Assembly (NCBI GenBank): GCA_036971615.1 | Contig: JAYKKR010000020.1 | Coordinates: 372,001-436,000, forward strand | Source: Amyloporia xantha | Lineage: Eukaryota; Basidiomycota; Agaricomycetes; Polyporales; Adustoporiaceae | Reading direction: 5' to 3' | DNA: 64,000 nucleotides | Part shown: one piece after another, positions 11,257-21,954 of the stretch | Numbering within the stretch: position 1 is the first letter of the stretch | How the letters are laid out: each line of letters starts with the position of its first letter | Program-made: the position numbers and the translations under genes | Notes under the pieces: generated by a model | Told to the model about the DNA's origin: nothing | The model's database searches: none | The model's input: the letters and a program-made list of their open reading frames with translations, nothing else

Positions 11257-12729
11257 ATGTCTTCCACGGCTTATGTTCACTTGCATACTCTGAATGATGG
11301 ACATTCTGCTAGTATCAACTGTCTTTCGTTTTCTCTGGATGGACACTATCTAGCTAGTGGCGGTGACGACAACGCACTTATAATCTGGAACGTAGGTGAT
11401 GGTACATTCTTATATAGGCTGCTATTCGAAAGCGCGGTCGATCGCGTTCTGTGGCATCCGTTACACTACGAAACTCTAATCGTCGCGTGTGAGAATGGTA
11501 CAATATTTCAAGTACGAGGATTCTCTCTAGTAAGTTTTATTTTCTTCGATACGGACTCGTCTTATTCGACCACGAAACCCAGAGCGGCCATGAACGCCAC
11601 GATATACTTATGGGCGTCAGAGGTACCATCCACTGCCTCGACTTCGATCCAGTTACGCATTGCCTTGCTGTCAGCATTGGCCCAGAAGTGCATATTACAA
11701 GGGAACACACTAAAGGTAGTCCAATTTATTCAATCTTTGTTGTTGCTCCCTGCACGCCGATGTTACAGATCTGTATACCGGAGGTGTCAAGTTACCTTCT
11801 CCTCCTAACCCACCGGCCGATGTGAGCGACTTTGTGGGGGATGATCGCCTTCGAGCCGTTGGCGTGCACTTCAGCAGGAGAGGTCAACTTCTTGTTGTCT
11901 GCTACCTTGCCCACGGAGTCATGTATGTCTTCTGTTAAAAGATGTGGAAGGCGTGCGTCGACTCAAATCTTTTATTTAGTGGATGGGACCCCAAGACGAG
12001 AGTTCCTTTGTGGCATATTCTAACGGGCTCAACCACTCCCAACATGTAGGCTGCGCTTCTCGTCTTCTCATATGCATCACAGTATTCAATCTCTCCGGAA
12101 GAGGATCATCTGCCCTTAGTCCGGATGGACGCAACCTCATGGTGTACAACTTCAGCGATGAACTACATTTGTACGCTGTGGGGACACGGGGTCTACAACA
12201 GCCGCGCCGCCGATATAAGTTCGATGCTGCCCCCAAGAGCAAGCATGCACTTCAAATGGCTTTCCTCCACCAGGGCCGTGCAGTTGTCTGCGGGACAACT
12301 ACTGGAAATGCTTGCATCTGGGAAACAACATTGGGAGAATTTTTCCAGCTGTTACCGCATGACCGTACGTTAGGCACCCTCCGATACATTTCTCATGCTC
12401 ATGGGCTATCCAGATGATGTGATACAAGCTATCGCGGTATGTTATTAGCAATCGCAGGATATCATGTGTACTATGCATTTACGGCTGAACAATGTGTTAG
12501 GTGCGTCAGCGTGGTACATTCAGTTTCATTGCAACGGGTAGTGCAGATAAGGGGCAAGGCACTTACATCAAGATCTGGAGGGCAAAAACAGGTAAGTTTA
12601 CTACGTACAGTGCTATATATAATCCTAGATCCTCAAGCCAATTGCAAAGGCCCCGCCAAACCGGAAGAGCTCGAGGAATTGGTTGCCGAGGTATTTGAAG
12701 CGTTAACAGTAGGTTGCCACTCTGTTTGA
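11257..12729 (+). CDS. WD40-repeat protein (beta-propeller), about seven exons
   Basis: Start ATG at 11257. The first exon encodes a clear WD40 unit (HSASINCLSFSLDGHYLASG followed by DNALIIW, the GH...WD pattern). The exon ends at about 11528 with donor gtaagtt; further exons begin near 11584, 11768, 11956, 12097, about 12410 and 12501. Blade remnants include LSPDGRNLMVYNFSDELHLY, GRAVVCGTTTGNACIW and FIATGSADKGQGTYIKIW. The last exon (after the intron at about 12592-12628) ends with an acidic helix (PEELEELVAEVFEAL) and a stop at 12727-12729. WD40 proteins act as interaction platforms, and no catalytic role is implied. The element junction lies only 57 bp downstream, so the gene looks intact but its 3' end borders the insertion. 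Confidence 0.75.
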
Positions 12730-12786
12730 GACAAGATGCCATTTTCCTGACCAATTGCCAATTGGAAGTCGAATCGACTTTTTGTA

Positions 12787-13327
12787 CTTGGTGGGAGCGG
12801 GCCAATAAATGGCAGGACGATTCCTGAGGATTTTGAAGTGCTGTCTTCTATTATAGCCTGACAAGGTTTAGTAATGTAAGATTTTCATTACAATTGGATG
12901 ACTTGCCTCTGATTATTCTTCAGATATTGACTCTACAAACTTATAGAGACAATCTGATGGCTGTGAAAACTAATCCCAATAAGTGTAGCAATCTACTATA
13001 TTAACTTTGCAAGCACATGGCAACAGTCATAGAAACAGACTGCAAAGATATTACCAAAATTGAAACTGGATCTTGATACAGGTGTATGTCAGTGAATATT
13101 GAGAATCTCAATACAAACATTACAACATTTCCTAATGAAGTAAGTGAGTTCTGTCTGATGGAGTGTAAAAGTGATTTTGACCCTAACCCATTAGAAACTC
13201 TTGTAGTGTCATTACAACATTTACTTACAAAGTGAACATTCTCTATCAAACGAGCCTACTATGTATTTTTCACATTTTGTAATGACATTACAAACTCACT
13301 CTAATGAGAGTATGAAGTCATCCTCAT
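12787..13327. repeat. R' unit: 541-bp terminal repeat at the outer left border
   Basis: It begins with cttggtgggagcgggcc at 12787 and ends with tgaagtcatcctcat at 13327. It is the reverse complement of the central spacer 35881-36421 (coordinate sums are constant at 49208), with no difference noticed along the stretches compared. It is AT-rich and contains a palindrome of the type ttgtaatgacattacaa near 13277-13294. It has no counterpart at the right border of the structure. It behaves like a terminal inverted repeat paired with the central spacer. Confidence 0.85.
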
Positions 13328-13605
13328 TACGATTCCTGAGGTACGAAGGAAGCGTTTCTCTGGTGAGCAAAAGTCGCGACACCAACTTTTGCGCCCTAAG
13401 CGTGGGAACCCAATTCAATACAAAATTTGTATTGTAAGCGCCCAAGATCCTGGGGTTAGGGTCAGGCTTTTGTTAACGCTGTTGTAAGGTGGCTTGTAGT
13501 CTCAATACAAAAGTTTGTTATCCATTACAAAGTTCAATACAAAACTGCCAGCACGACGCGACTTGTACAAACAACCCCCAACACTGATGAGATAAGATCG
13601 AGCCT

Positions 13606-13687
13606 ATATCTTATCAGTTACCCTATATAGGCTAATCACGTGCACCCCATATCTTATCAGTTACCCTATATAGATTAGTCACGTGCA
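13606..13687. repeat. Two 39-bp direct repeats near the outer end of the left arm
   Basis: The units 13606-13644 and 13649-13687 both start atatcttatcagttaccc and both end in cacgtgca. They contain the palindromic E-box core CACGTG and the block ctatatag. They sit just downstream of the stop of the RPA3-like gene. They could be protein-binding sites, but this is only inference. The same pair occurs in the right arm at about 58614-58697. Confidence 0.7.
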
Positions 13688-13786
13688 GTTGTTAGATTAT
13701 GTTGCTGCCGTTGTGTCTTATCTGTGTACCGATCTCAGTGCATCGCTGAACATCACCTCTCGTATTGACTCGACTACGTTGTACTA

Positions 13787-14336
13787 TCACTGTTGGACCA
13801 TCTTAGCAAAGCGAGGATCATGCCAAAGCTCGATAACGTCATTGGCAAGCTTCATGTCTGTGTTTATTGTTAGCAGCAGACCAATGGAGTCCAAGGTGAG
13901 CTCACCAAAGTCATCGCCAAACTGGATGATCTGGGCACAATCCGCATGGAGCTCAGTGGGAGTCCTGACTTTGCCAATGACCTCAACAAAAGTGTTTACC
14001 TTGAACTCGTTGATCTGTTGCATGTGAGCATTGACATATAACACGCAGATGTTACAATATACCTTGTCGAGCTTGGCAGTGTCCAAGTTCACGAGGACCA
14101 CTTTGATCTGCACTTCGTCGGAGGACTTGACCTCAAGATAATGCTCAGTGGGATAGACCTGGGTACAGGTGAGTCATTTTGTGGATTTCAATCATATGAT
14201 CATGACGTACAGCCAAGATCTGGCACCACAACCTTGTCACGTATCCGTCAAACTGACCAAACTTGTCCTGAAGAATCCGGCCATTGACCCGACCATGGGT
14301 ACAGTCATACGTGGGATAGGGAGAAAGAGTGCTCAT
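13787..14336 (-). CDS. RPA3-like (RPA 14-kDa) OB-fold protein, left-arm copy
   Basis: Small three-exon gene on the minus strand, start ATG at 14336 (MSTLSPYPTYDC), with introns of about 50 bp. The product is about 145 residues. After a short N-terminus it reads RVNGRILQDKFGQFDGYVTR, then strand-like segments (EVQIKVVLVNLD, NTFVEVIGKVRTPTELHAD) and a C-terminal helix NTDMKLANDVIELWHDPRFA. This order (RVN start, five-stranded OB core with a VEVIGKV strand, then a C-terminal helix ending HDPRF) matches fungal RPA subunit 3, which binds single-stranded DNA as part of the RPA trimer. RPA-type genes are known passengers of Helitrons in plants and animals, usually RPA1. Presence within the element suggests a role in handling the displaced strand. 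Family call by pattern only. Confidence 0.6.
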
Positions 14337-14340
14337 GATG

Positions 14341-14880
14341 GATGAAGGAAGAGAGTGGATGTGGAGAATGAAGCGGTGAAGGCTATTTTATATCTTGATC
14401 ATATCGCGATATGGAGAGAGCGCATGCCTCTGAATTTTCTTGTTCTTATCAATATAGACATCGCCACAGGTGTTGAGATTGGGTATCGGCACCTATTATC
14501 TAATCCCTAGTCGCAAAAGATCCAAGTTCTCCGACGTATGCAAAAGTGCAAGCTGCCGAATCGATATAAATTTAATGTAAGCTCACTTTTGTGTTGCTTC
14601 GTCCTGGTATGGAGGCGTAGAGAGCGGTAGATGGTGGTGCTCATGACTGTCGAGAAGGAAGTCTATATGGAGAGCTCCGAACCGAACCTCTCTTCCGATA
14701 TCCAGATAAGGAAGCTATGACAAAGGTACTCCGACTGGCCCCAATCGCGGTACCGGAGTGAAAATACCTTAATTAATGGACTATGATAATAGTATATACC
14801 TTGTAAATGGTAACGCATTCCGGGAAGAGGGGGAAGGATGTAATAGAACAAGTCAGCTATACCCGTGGAGGGCAGAGGTT
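14341..14880. other. Non-coding spacer upstream of the RPA3-like gene
   Basis: It lies between the RPA3-like start (14336) and the GC-rich hairpin array. No convincing exon was found. It probably contains the RPA3-like promoter. Confidence 0.4.
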
Positions 14881-14884
14881 GGGT

Positions 14885-15540
14885 GCCTGCGGCATCCCGT
14901 GGCGCTGGCAGCACCACCCGTAGGAAGTGAAGAGTACTCCCCAAACACATTGCGCTTGGCAACACGTTCCAGAGGGCGGGGATACAAGCAAGTGCGCCCA
15001 CTGGCCAAGAGGACAGCGGGCGTGGAGCGGCGCCAGTAGCAGCGTCCGCAGAGGGCCATGAAACTCCCCCGAATTCGTTGCCGTGGGCAACGAGCTCTAG
15101 GGGCGGGGTGGAAAGCAAGCGCGCCCGCTGTCCGCTTGGACAGCGGGCGTCGAGCGGCGCTGGTAGCGAAAGCCCCCCGAATTCCTTGCCGTGGGCAACG
15201 AGCTCGAGGGGCGGGGTGGAGCACAAGCGCGCCCGCTGTCCAAGAGGACAGCGGGCATGGGGCGGCGCTGGCAGCACCTCCCGCGGGGAGCGAAGAGAGC
15301 TCCCCAAACGCGTTGCTCTTGGCAACGCATTCGGGGGGCGGGGTGGAACGCAAGCGCGCCCGCTGTCCGCTTGGACAGCGGGCGTCGAGCGGCGCTGGTA
15401 GCGAAGCCCCCCGAATTCGTTGCCGTGGGCAACGAACTCGAGGGGCGGGGTGGAGCGCAAGCGCGCCCGCTGTCCGCTTGGACAGCGGGCATGGGGCGGC
15501 GCTGGCAGCGCCGGCTGACCAGCGGGCACCGGGGCGGCGT
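14885..15540. repeat. GC-rich array of perfect hairpins, left-arm copy
   Basis: About five units of roughly 115-125 bp. Each unit contains two inverted repeats: cccgctgtcc...ggacagcggg (10-bp stem, short loop, near 15120, 15230, 15355 and 15465, with a variant near 14996) and gttgccgtgggcaac or gttgctcttggcaac (near 15078, 15190, 15315 and 15420). GC content is far above the rest of the arm. Several long open frames on both strands are low-complexity Ala/Arg/Pro translations of the repeat and are not genes. Possible roles are a replication origin, a replication-pausing site or a replicase recognition region. Confidence 0.75.
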
Positions 15541-16505
15541 GGCATGTTCAGGGCAGCGCGGTCGAGGCGCGTTCGACGGCGCGGCGTTTGTCTTCTGCAG
15601 CAGCGGGGAACGGCGCGGCGCGGCGTGTGCAGTGCGGCGGGGTGTTTGCGCTGAGGAGCGGCGCGGCGTGTTTGCTGTCGACGGGGAGTGGCGCGGCGTT
15701 GGCGGGGAGCAGTGCAGCGATGCACGCAGGGCTCTGTGCTTGAAAGAAAAAGTCAGTCAGAAAAGGAGGAGAAGATACTTACCTGCTCCCTTGCCTCTGC
15801 CTGTAACCCTTCTGCTACTTCTACTGCACACTCCAGTGGTCTTGTAGAAGGCTCACAGCCTTGTTGTTGTGGAAGCAGCAGGAGGAGGAGGAGCTCGAGG
15901 AGCAGGAGGACATGGAGGAGGAGGAGGAGGCACACTGAGCACCAGGAAACCGCGCGAGAACGGCGCGCGCTCGACGGGCGCCTAAAGGGCGCTCGTTTTG
16001 CGAAAGTCCGTATTCCATTAATAACGTTGGGAATATGGCCTCAAATCACCCCAAATTTTTCAGGGGCATTCTAATGCATGATTAGAATGCCCGTGCAAAA
16101 TTTGGTGCGATATAATTAACATTTGACCCTTCTGTAGGTCGCGCAAAAACGCTTTCCGGCACTTTCCGGCGGGCGTCTAGGGCGCGTAGGGCGACGCACT
16201 GCAGCGGATCGCCCTACGCGGACTTAGCAGATTTTTCCTCTTGCCTTTTGCCACATCCGCGCGCGCTCCTCCTCGCTTGCCTCCCTCGTGCCATCCATCC
16301 AATTTTACAGCATAAATGTGAGTATTCACATTCTATTATGCTTTATATGTTGTTATAAACTCACCTAAGCCTGTTGAACAGCCTTTAAGCCCATTAGAAG
16401 ACCCTGCTACATCCAGACCTGGTTTTCGAACACAGACAGTGAGCAGGTCTTTTCTCCCTAGCTTATTGAGACCCAACTGACTTTTTCTTTGCCATATACC
16501 TAGCC
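15541..16505. other. Leader region of gene B with two discrete hairpins
   Basis: It contains a GGA-rich tract (about 15880-15930), an imperfect 29-bp inverted repeat centred on gcatg (16048-16109, arms ending gcattctaat / attagaatgc), and a perfect 12-bp stem cgcgtagggcga / tcgccctacgcg (16183-16194 and 16209-16220). From 16320 on there are splice-like signals and pyrimidine tracts typical of the 5' leader of the next gene. No coding sequence is supported. Confidence 0.5.
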
Positions 16506-19500
16506 ATGTCCCGATCTCCAAGCCCTGAGCAGCTCCAAAAGCTGCTAGGTGTTCCCCTGGACATCCCTGAGCGTCCTACATCGATGGTGGAGATTAGGGA
16601 GGTTGTTGGTCATCCGTTGGGTCCTGATGATCCTAGAGGAAAGGCCTATCTGGTGATGATAGATTCAACCGAGGAAGGGATGGAGAGAATGCAAAGTCAG
16701 GCAAGTAGTCTTGAAGTGCACAGTGCAAATGCGAATGAGCTCAGGACTATGGGTGAGTGATGACGTCTTTCCATGTGATCTGAGCGCTTACGCGCCCAAG
16801 GTTTCTTACATCTGAAACCTTACGATCGCTTGATTGGAAGGAAGATTGGAAGCCCTTCGGATGGATCGGAAGATATCCTCCTTCTCTACATGGTTCCTCA
16901 GCGGTGTGTTACTTATATCTTTTCTTTTTCTCTCTCCCATCTCACATGTTATTTAGTCTTCTTCCCTCCGACCTTGTTGCCAAGTTGTTAGCTATTCGCT
17001 CTCAACTCATTGGTCCTGAGGACGAGTGTACCAGAACAAAGGCACAGCAGTGCGGTTCGGAGGATGAGTATCAGGGTGGGGTCTGGTGGGAGAGAAGTTC
17101 CTCTTCTGAATCTGTTGGACGTGACACTCGTGCCTATAATTTGGCCCAGTCTTATGAACGCGTGAGAAAGCTTATCGCTCCAGGAAGACTTTCCAAAGTT
17201 TACGAGGAAAGTTTGACTGAGCATGGCAAGTTGCGGAAGGAGCTGGTGGAGGCAAGTAATCATGTCCAGTATTAGTACAGACACTAACTGATTTATCAGG
17301 TTGGATCTCGCATCGCCATCAATGCTCTGGAGCGCGGAGACTCTGACTTGGTCAATTTGCTCAAAGCTCAAGCTGAGCTCACTGCTAAGTTTCCAATTGG
17401 CTTTGAGGGCAATTACGCCTTCACCAATGTTCAGCTGAACATTGCTTCCACCAAAACCAAGCAACAGGCCCAGGTGCTAGGTAAGTAGTTGATTATCTGA
17501 ATTTCTTTAATATCTATTGCATATGTTTGCTTCTTTCTGCTCTTTATTTATTCTTCTTGCCCTCTATTCTTTTCAAATAAATTCCCACACCCACTGGGGG
17601 TGCTTCTTCTATATTTACATCCAATTCCTGATCTCCCCTTCCCATATTTCCCTTTATTTATTTCGCTTTTTCCCTATTATTTCGATTTTATTTCCTCTTT
17701 CTGCTCTTTATTTATTCTTCTTGCCCTCTATTCTTTTCAAATAAATTCCCACACCCACTGGGGGTGCTTCTTCTATATTTACATCCAATTCCTGATCTCC
17801 CCTTCGCATATTTCCCTTTATTTATTTCTGCTTTTTCCCTATTATTTCGATTTTATTTCCTCTTTCTGCTCTTTATTTATTCTTCTTGCCCTCTATTCTT
17901 TTCAAATAAATTCCCGCACACACTGGGGTGCTCCCTTCATCTTCCCATCCAATTTCTCTCCTCCCCTTCGCATTTTTGCCTCTATTTATTGCGCTTGTTT
18001 CACTTTTTCTGACAATTTCTTTTCTAGGTGCTTTGTTCAAGGCAGAACTGGGCCCTTTTGCTGGTATCCATGTGGATAGCTATGACAGTTGGGTTGCCAT
18101 GTCTTGCATGACTGTCTTCTCTCAACTGGACAAGAATGTTGATCCTGGTGTCTTCATCTTTCCTGCCTTTGGTGTGTTCATCTCCATGCCCTATCTGTAT
18201 GATCCAGAGAATCCACAAGAGGTTATGTCTGTCTGTTTCAATGGACTGTATCCTCATGGTGGAACTCCGCCCGTTGCGCTCACCAACACCACACCCAATA
18301 ACACTTCCTACCGCTTTACTCTCATCAACTATCCTAACGACAGCACTCTGGAGGGGCTGGCGCATGTTGGTTTTTGCAGTGGTGAGAATGGAGAATTGGA
18401 GGAGATTCCTCCTCATCTCAGTCTTCATGGGTGTGTACTCTATCTTCTTGATTTTATTTTTTCCTTAAGCTTCGACTTATCTTTTCTTCTAGTGTTTCTC
18501 ATCCCAATGTTCCTATTGTCAATCATGGCAATATTCTCACTGATGGCATGGCTATGACCAATGCACAGGGTCTTTTGGACGCTGTTGCCAGAGGTTTTCA
18601 TCTTGCTTTGTCCTCTCGCCTTGATCAAATTCCTGCTTGCTATCAGCCTACCGTCGACACTGATGCCTTCATGAACTGTATTACGTTCAAGAACGAGGAA
18701 GGTGAAGTTATTCATCCTTCTGCCTGGAGCATGCCGCCTTCAGAGAAAGAGAAGCGTGCTGCTCAGGGTAAGCTCTGGAAGAAGATGCGTCTTCATCGTG
18801 GCGGTGCAATTCCTCATGTGGTTCTTGGCAACTCCTATCAGCCATTCAAGAAGTATATGGAGAGTATTGGGGAGGCAGAGGAGGATGTGGACGATGTTCA
18901 GCGTGTGCGTGGTCGTATTCGTTGTAAGTTGTATTTGCATTTTTTTCTTTGCCTTTTGTTTTTATTTCTGACTCATTTTATTTAATTCCAGCCTCTCGTA
19001 CCTACAGACGTAAGTGTTTCTGCCACTATACATAATTTATTCTAACATGGTTTCACAATTTCCAGGCAACAACTCTGAGAAACAGAGGGGTCAGAAGCGT
19101 CAGCATGAAGAAGCTGAGGAAGAAGAAGAAGAAGAAGCAAATTTGCCTTCCATATTGAGAGCTAGTAAGCATCCTCTTTATTTCTTTTTGACTTGTCTAA
19201 CTTGTTGCACAGATACTAGCTTGGATAATATTGCCTCTGCCATGAGGTTGCGCTCTCAAGCACTGTTTGAGCAGATGCAGCAGCAGGCATCTGGCTCTGC
19301 TACACGCTCTAGCAAGCGCCTGAAAGCTGGTATGTCTAAGTAGATAGATAGATATGCACAAATTGATGTATGTGTTAGTTGGAGGCGTTTCGGATAATGC
19401 AGAAGAAGGCTTGCCCATGGACACGCAGTCGGGTAATACTTTTGATGCTTTTGAGGAGTTTATGAGTGGTACGTCTTGCAGAATGCCACAGTTCCTTTAC

Positions 19501-21954
19501 ATTCTAATTTCCATATAGAACAGGAGTTTGAAGAAGACGAGAACACGAGCACAGATGGAGGAAATTCTAAGTCTGAAGTGTTGTCACATGGTATGCATCT
19601 TTGCTATCTTCATAGCATCAGTGTCTTATAAATTATTCTCTAGATATTGCTGACGTCTTTGAGTGCTTCTCATGTGACAATCTTCAGAAGACGTTGGACA
19701 ACTTGACTCAGATCCACCAGTCCATGCTGTCAACTCCTCAGTTTCTCCAGCATGAGCAAGCTTTCCACACCCGTCTTTATTGCTTCCTGAAAGGCTACAG
19801 TAGTAAGGAGCGTCTCTCTCCTGACATGGCCTCTACAGTTGCTGGTATGGAAGGCGACTTTGACTTTGTGGAGATAAAGTCAAAGATCCAAGGTCTGGAG
19901 ATGCGTTTGCTTCGTCAGCAGGCTCTGCTAGCCAACAGCTATGCTTGGATGTGGCTGGACAAAGACTGTATGGATCACTGTCGCTGTGTGATGGACTTGG
20001 TGTTGAATGTGCAGATCAGAAGTACGTCAACCTGGCTGGAGAGACTCTCTATGGACATCTATGATGCTGTCTTGGCTCGGTCTCGCGACAACGACTACTG
20101 GGTCTCTCTTCTTCCTCACACTTATCTTCCTGCGTTGTCTGCCAAGGTGGAGTCTTACAAATTCCACTGTCGCGGTATCTTTCAGACTCCCACCGCTATC
20201 ACCGATCGTGTTTGTCAGATTCTCAATGAAGTCCTTCGCTTCTGGCTTGGATATTCCACCAACACTTCTCGCCTTGGTGCCTACTTTGTCCAATTCCTCA
20301 TCTCCACTACTCATTCTCAAGATGTCTTGCTCGTCGACGGTGTTTGGCTTGCTGCCTTACATCTGAAACAAACTGTCTTGCAGACTAAGCTCAGACATTC
20401 CTCGCTCCATCTTTCTCATCTTGAAGACTTCTACAATGTTCTTTTGAACAGTGCTCTGGCAGATGACAACTTGCCAGAGAGGAAGTTGCTCACTGATATC
20501 TCTTCTGTCACTCATGAGTGCATCCTTCTTTCTCATTGTCTCTCCACCATCGCATCACCTCCAACTGAGCACATTCCCCATCTTGATCCATATTTGTTCG
20601 CACCTAACTCCTACAAGGACATTCTTCACTTCGTTGAAGAACTTCTGCCCCTTGTTCCCTTTCCAAACCAACTCCCTGCTGACTGTAGCAAGCTTGTTGA
20701 GCAGGTCTATCGCGACGCTGACAAGAAGCTTCCCTTTCGTGAGCATGCCCCTTCTCGACTTCAGCGTTTTGGATGCATCTGGACCCTTCCATCCTGACCA
20801 CATCGACCAACCTGGTGGTTTTGCCAGTGCTTGTATCTGGCGTGGTATCACCTTTGGCACGCAGTCTGTGCTGGAGGGGCCCAACTACTGGACCAGTCTT
20901 CACATGTGGAAGCAGTGGGCAGAGGGCAAGGACGACACTTATCTCTGCAATCTCTCTGCATATGGTGCTTGCATGTCTGGACGCAACCCCGGTTGGCTAG
21001 CTCCTACTTTTCACTGGAGAACCAGTGGAAGCTTTTGTTGGGCAAGCATGAAGGAGGCCCTCTTCCATTCAAAACTTGCTATAAGTTTATCAAGCAGCGT
21101 GCGCAGCAGATGGGTGAGTTGATCGCTACATTGCTCACTTGTGATCTTGTCTATGCAGGCAAGGTCACAGCGCCTTCTGCTGTGGAGATGGGTCAGCAAG
21201 TTCTCATCATTGGAAAGGGTGCGTTGCACGCGCTGGAGTTTATGCAGTTGGTTCCTGTTGATTGCAAGGATGAGGAGGTGGTCTCCAAGGCATTTGTGGA
21301 CGTCTTCCAGTATCTTGAGCGTAATATTTCCTTTCATCTTCGCGCTCAGATTGTTTTTGATCCCATTATGATGGAGCATCTGCTCTGTAAGTTCTATAGG
21401 ATTTATGGGAAGGGAAAAGGGAAGGGGAAGGGGAGAGGGAAGGAAAAAGGAAAAAGAAACGGGAAGGGGAAGGGGAAGAGGGGCGCAGGGAAACAGTGAT
21501 TGAATGACTTTAATGAAACTTCATCATTTGTATCTTTCAAATTGCGTATTCAATCGATTGCTATTTCTTGTAGCCCCTCTGGGTGTCCAGCAAGTGGGCT
21601 TTTCTCAAACTGAAGGTACGTATAGCTATTCTTGTTTGATTCGTCTCTCATTAGCGAGCAACAACCATCTATTATCGAATAGAGTTTTATAATCGGTTCA
21701 GTCATATTGCCGATCCTCAGACATCTTCTGACAAGTGCATGCGCTTCAGAGAATGCGACCCATCTTCATCTTCACTGCTATCATCTACTCTGTATCCCAC
21801 TCGTCGCTTGATCTGCTTCACTGGGGAAAGCTCACACTTCAGAAGCTTGTCTATACGCTGCTGTTGCACGACCTGGCAAATTCATCAAACCCTGAATCAT
21901 CCAACTTTGGTGTGTGCTTACCTCTTGCACCGTGCGGTCCATGACACATACTGA
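16506..21954 (+). CDS. Gene B: large protein with 2-oxoglutarate/Fe(II) dioxygenase-like domain, left-arm copy
   Basis: Start ATG at 16506 (MSRSPSPEQLQKLLGVPLD), about 15 exons. A helical region (exons to about 17480) precedes a long repeat-filled intron. The exon from 18029 encodes a candidate dioxygenase core: HVD at 18069-18077, a second His in YPHGGTPP at 18255-18257 and Arg in SYRFTLINYP at 18312-18314 (H to R spacing 19 residues). This fits the HxD...H...R iron and 2-oxoglutarate ligands of the TET/JBP-like oxygenases seen in mushroom genomes, some of them linked to transposons. After an acidic linker (EEAEEEEEEEANL) comes a large alpha-helical C-terminal region (19694-21400). Single-base differences from the other arm break the frame near 20715 and 20773. 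The 3' end is uncertain: the Lys/Gly run at 21400-21499 is probably intron, and exons at 21573 and 21683 may continue antisense to gene C. Confidence 0.5.
17537..18010. repeat. 164-bp minisatellite inside an intron of gene B, left copy
   Basis: The segment tctgctctttatttattc recurs at 17537, 17700 and 17864, a period of 164 bp, giving nearly three units. Units are T-rich on the coding strand and lie between exons ending about 17480 and beginning 18029. The expansion accounts for the unusual intron length of about 550 bp compared with 50-65 bp for its neighbours. Confidence 0.85.

Noticed and set aside
12955..13250. Open frame of 82 codons inside the R unit (also at 35959-36207)
   Set aside because: It is AT-rich, lacks splice or family support and is most simply a chance frame in a terminal repeat.
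13181..13475. Telomere-like words (ccctaaccc and ggttaggg) near the outer arm end and mirrored at the centre and at about 58840
   Set aside because: Only single copies of the hexamer, not a tandem array; insufficient for a telomere or telomere-derived end.
14885..15540. CRISPR-like array
   Set aside because: Units are 115-125 bp with internal hairpins and no unique spacers between short identical repeats, and the genome is eukaryotic.
14663..15850. Several long overlapping open frames on both strands (and at 56445-57639) with Ala/Arg/Pro/Gly-rich products
   Set aside because: They are translations of the GC-rich hairpin repeats, differ between the arms because of small indels, and are low in complexity; not genes.
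21400..21499. Lys/Gly-rich C-terminal tail of gene B
   Set aside because: The run follows a consensus gtaagt donor and precedes a good acceptor (cttgtag), so it is more likely an intron than coding sequence.
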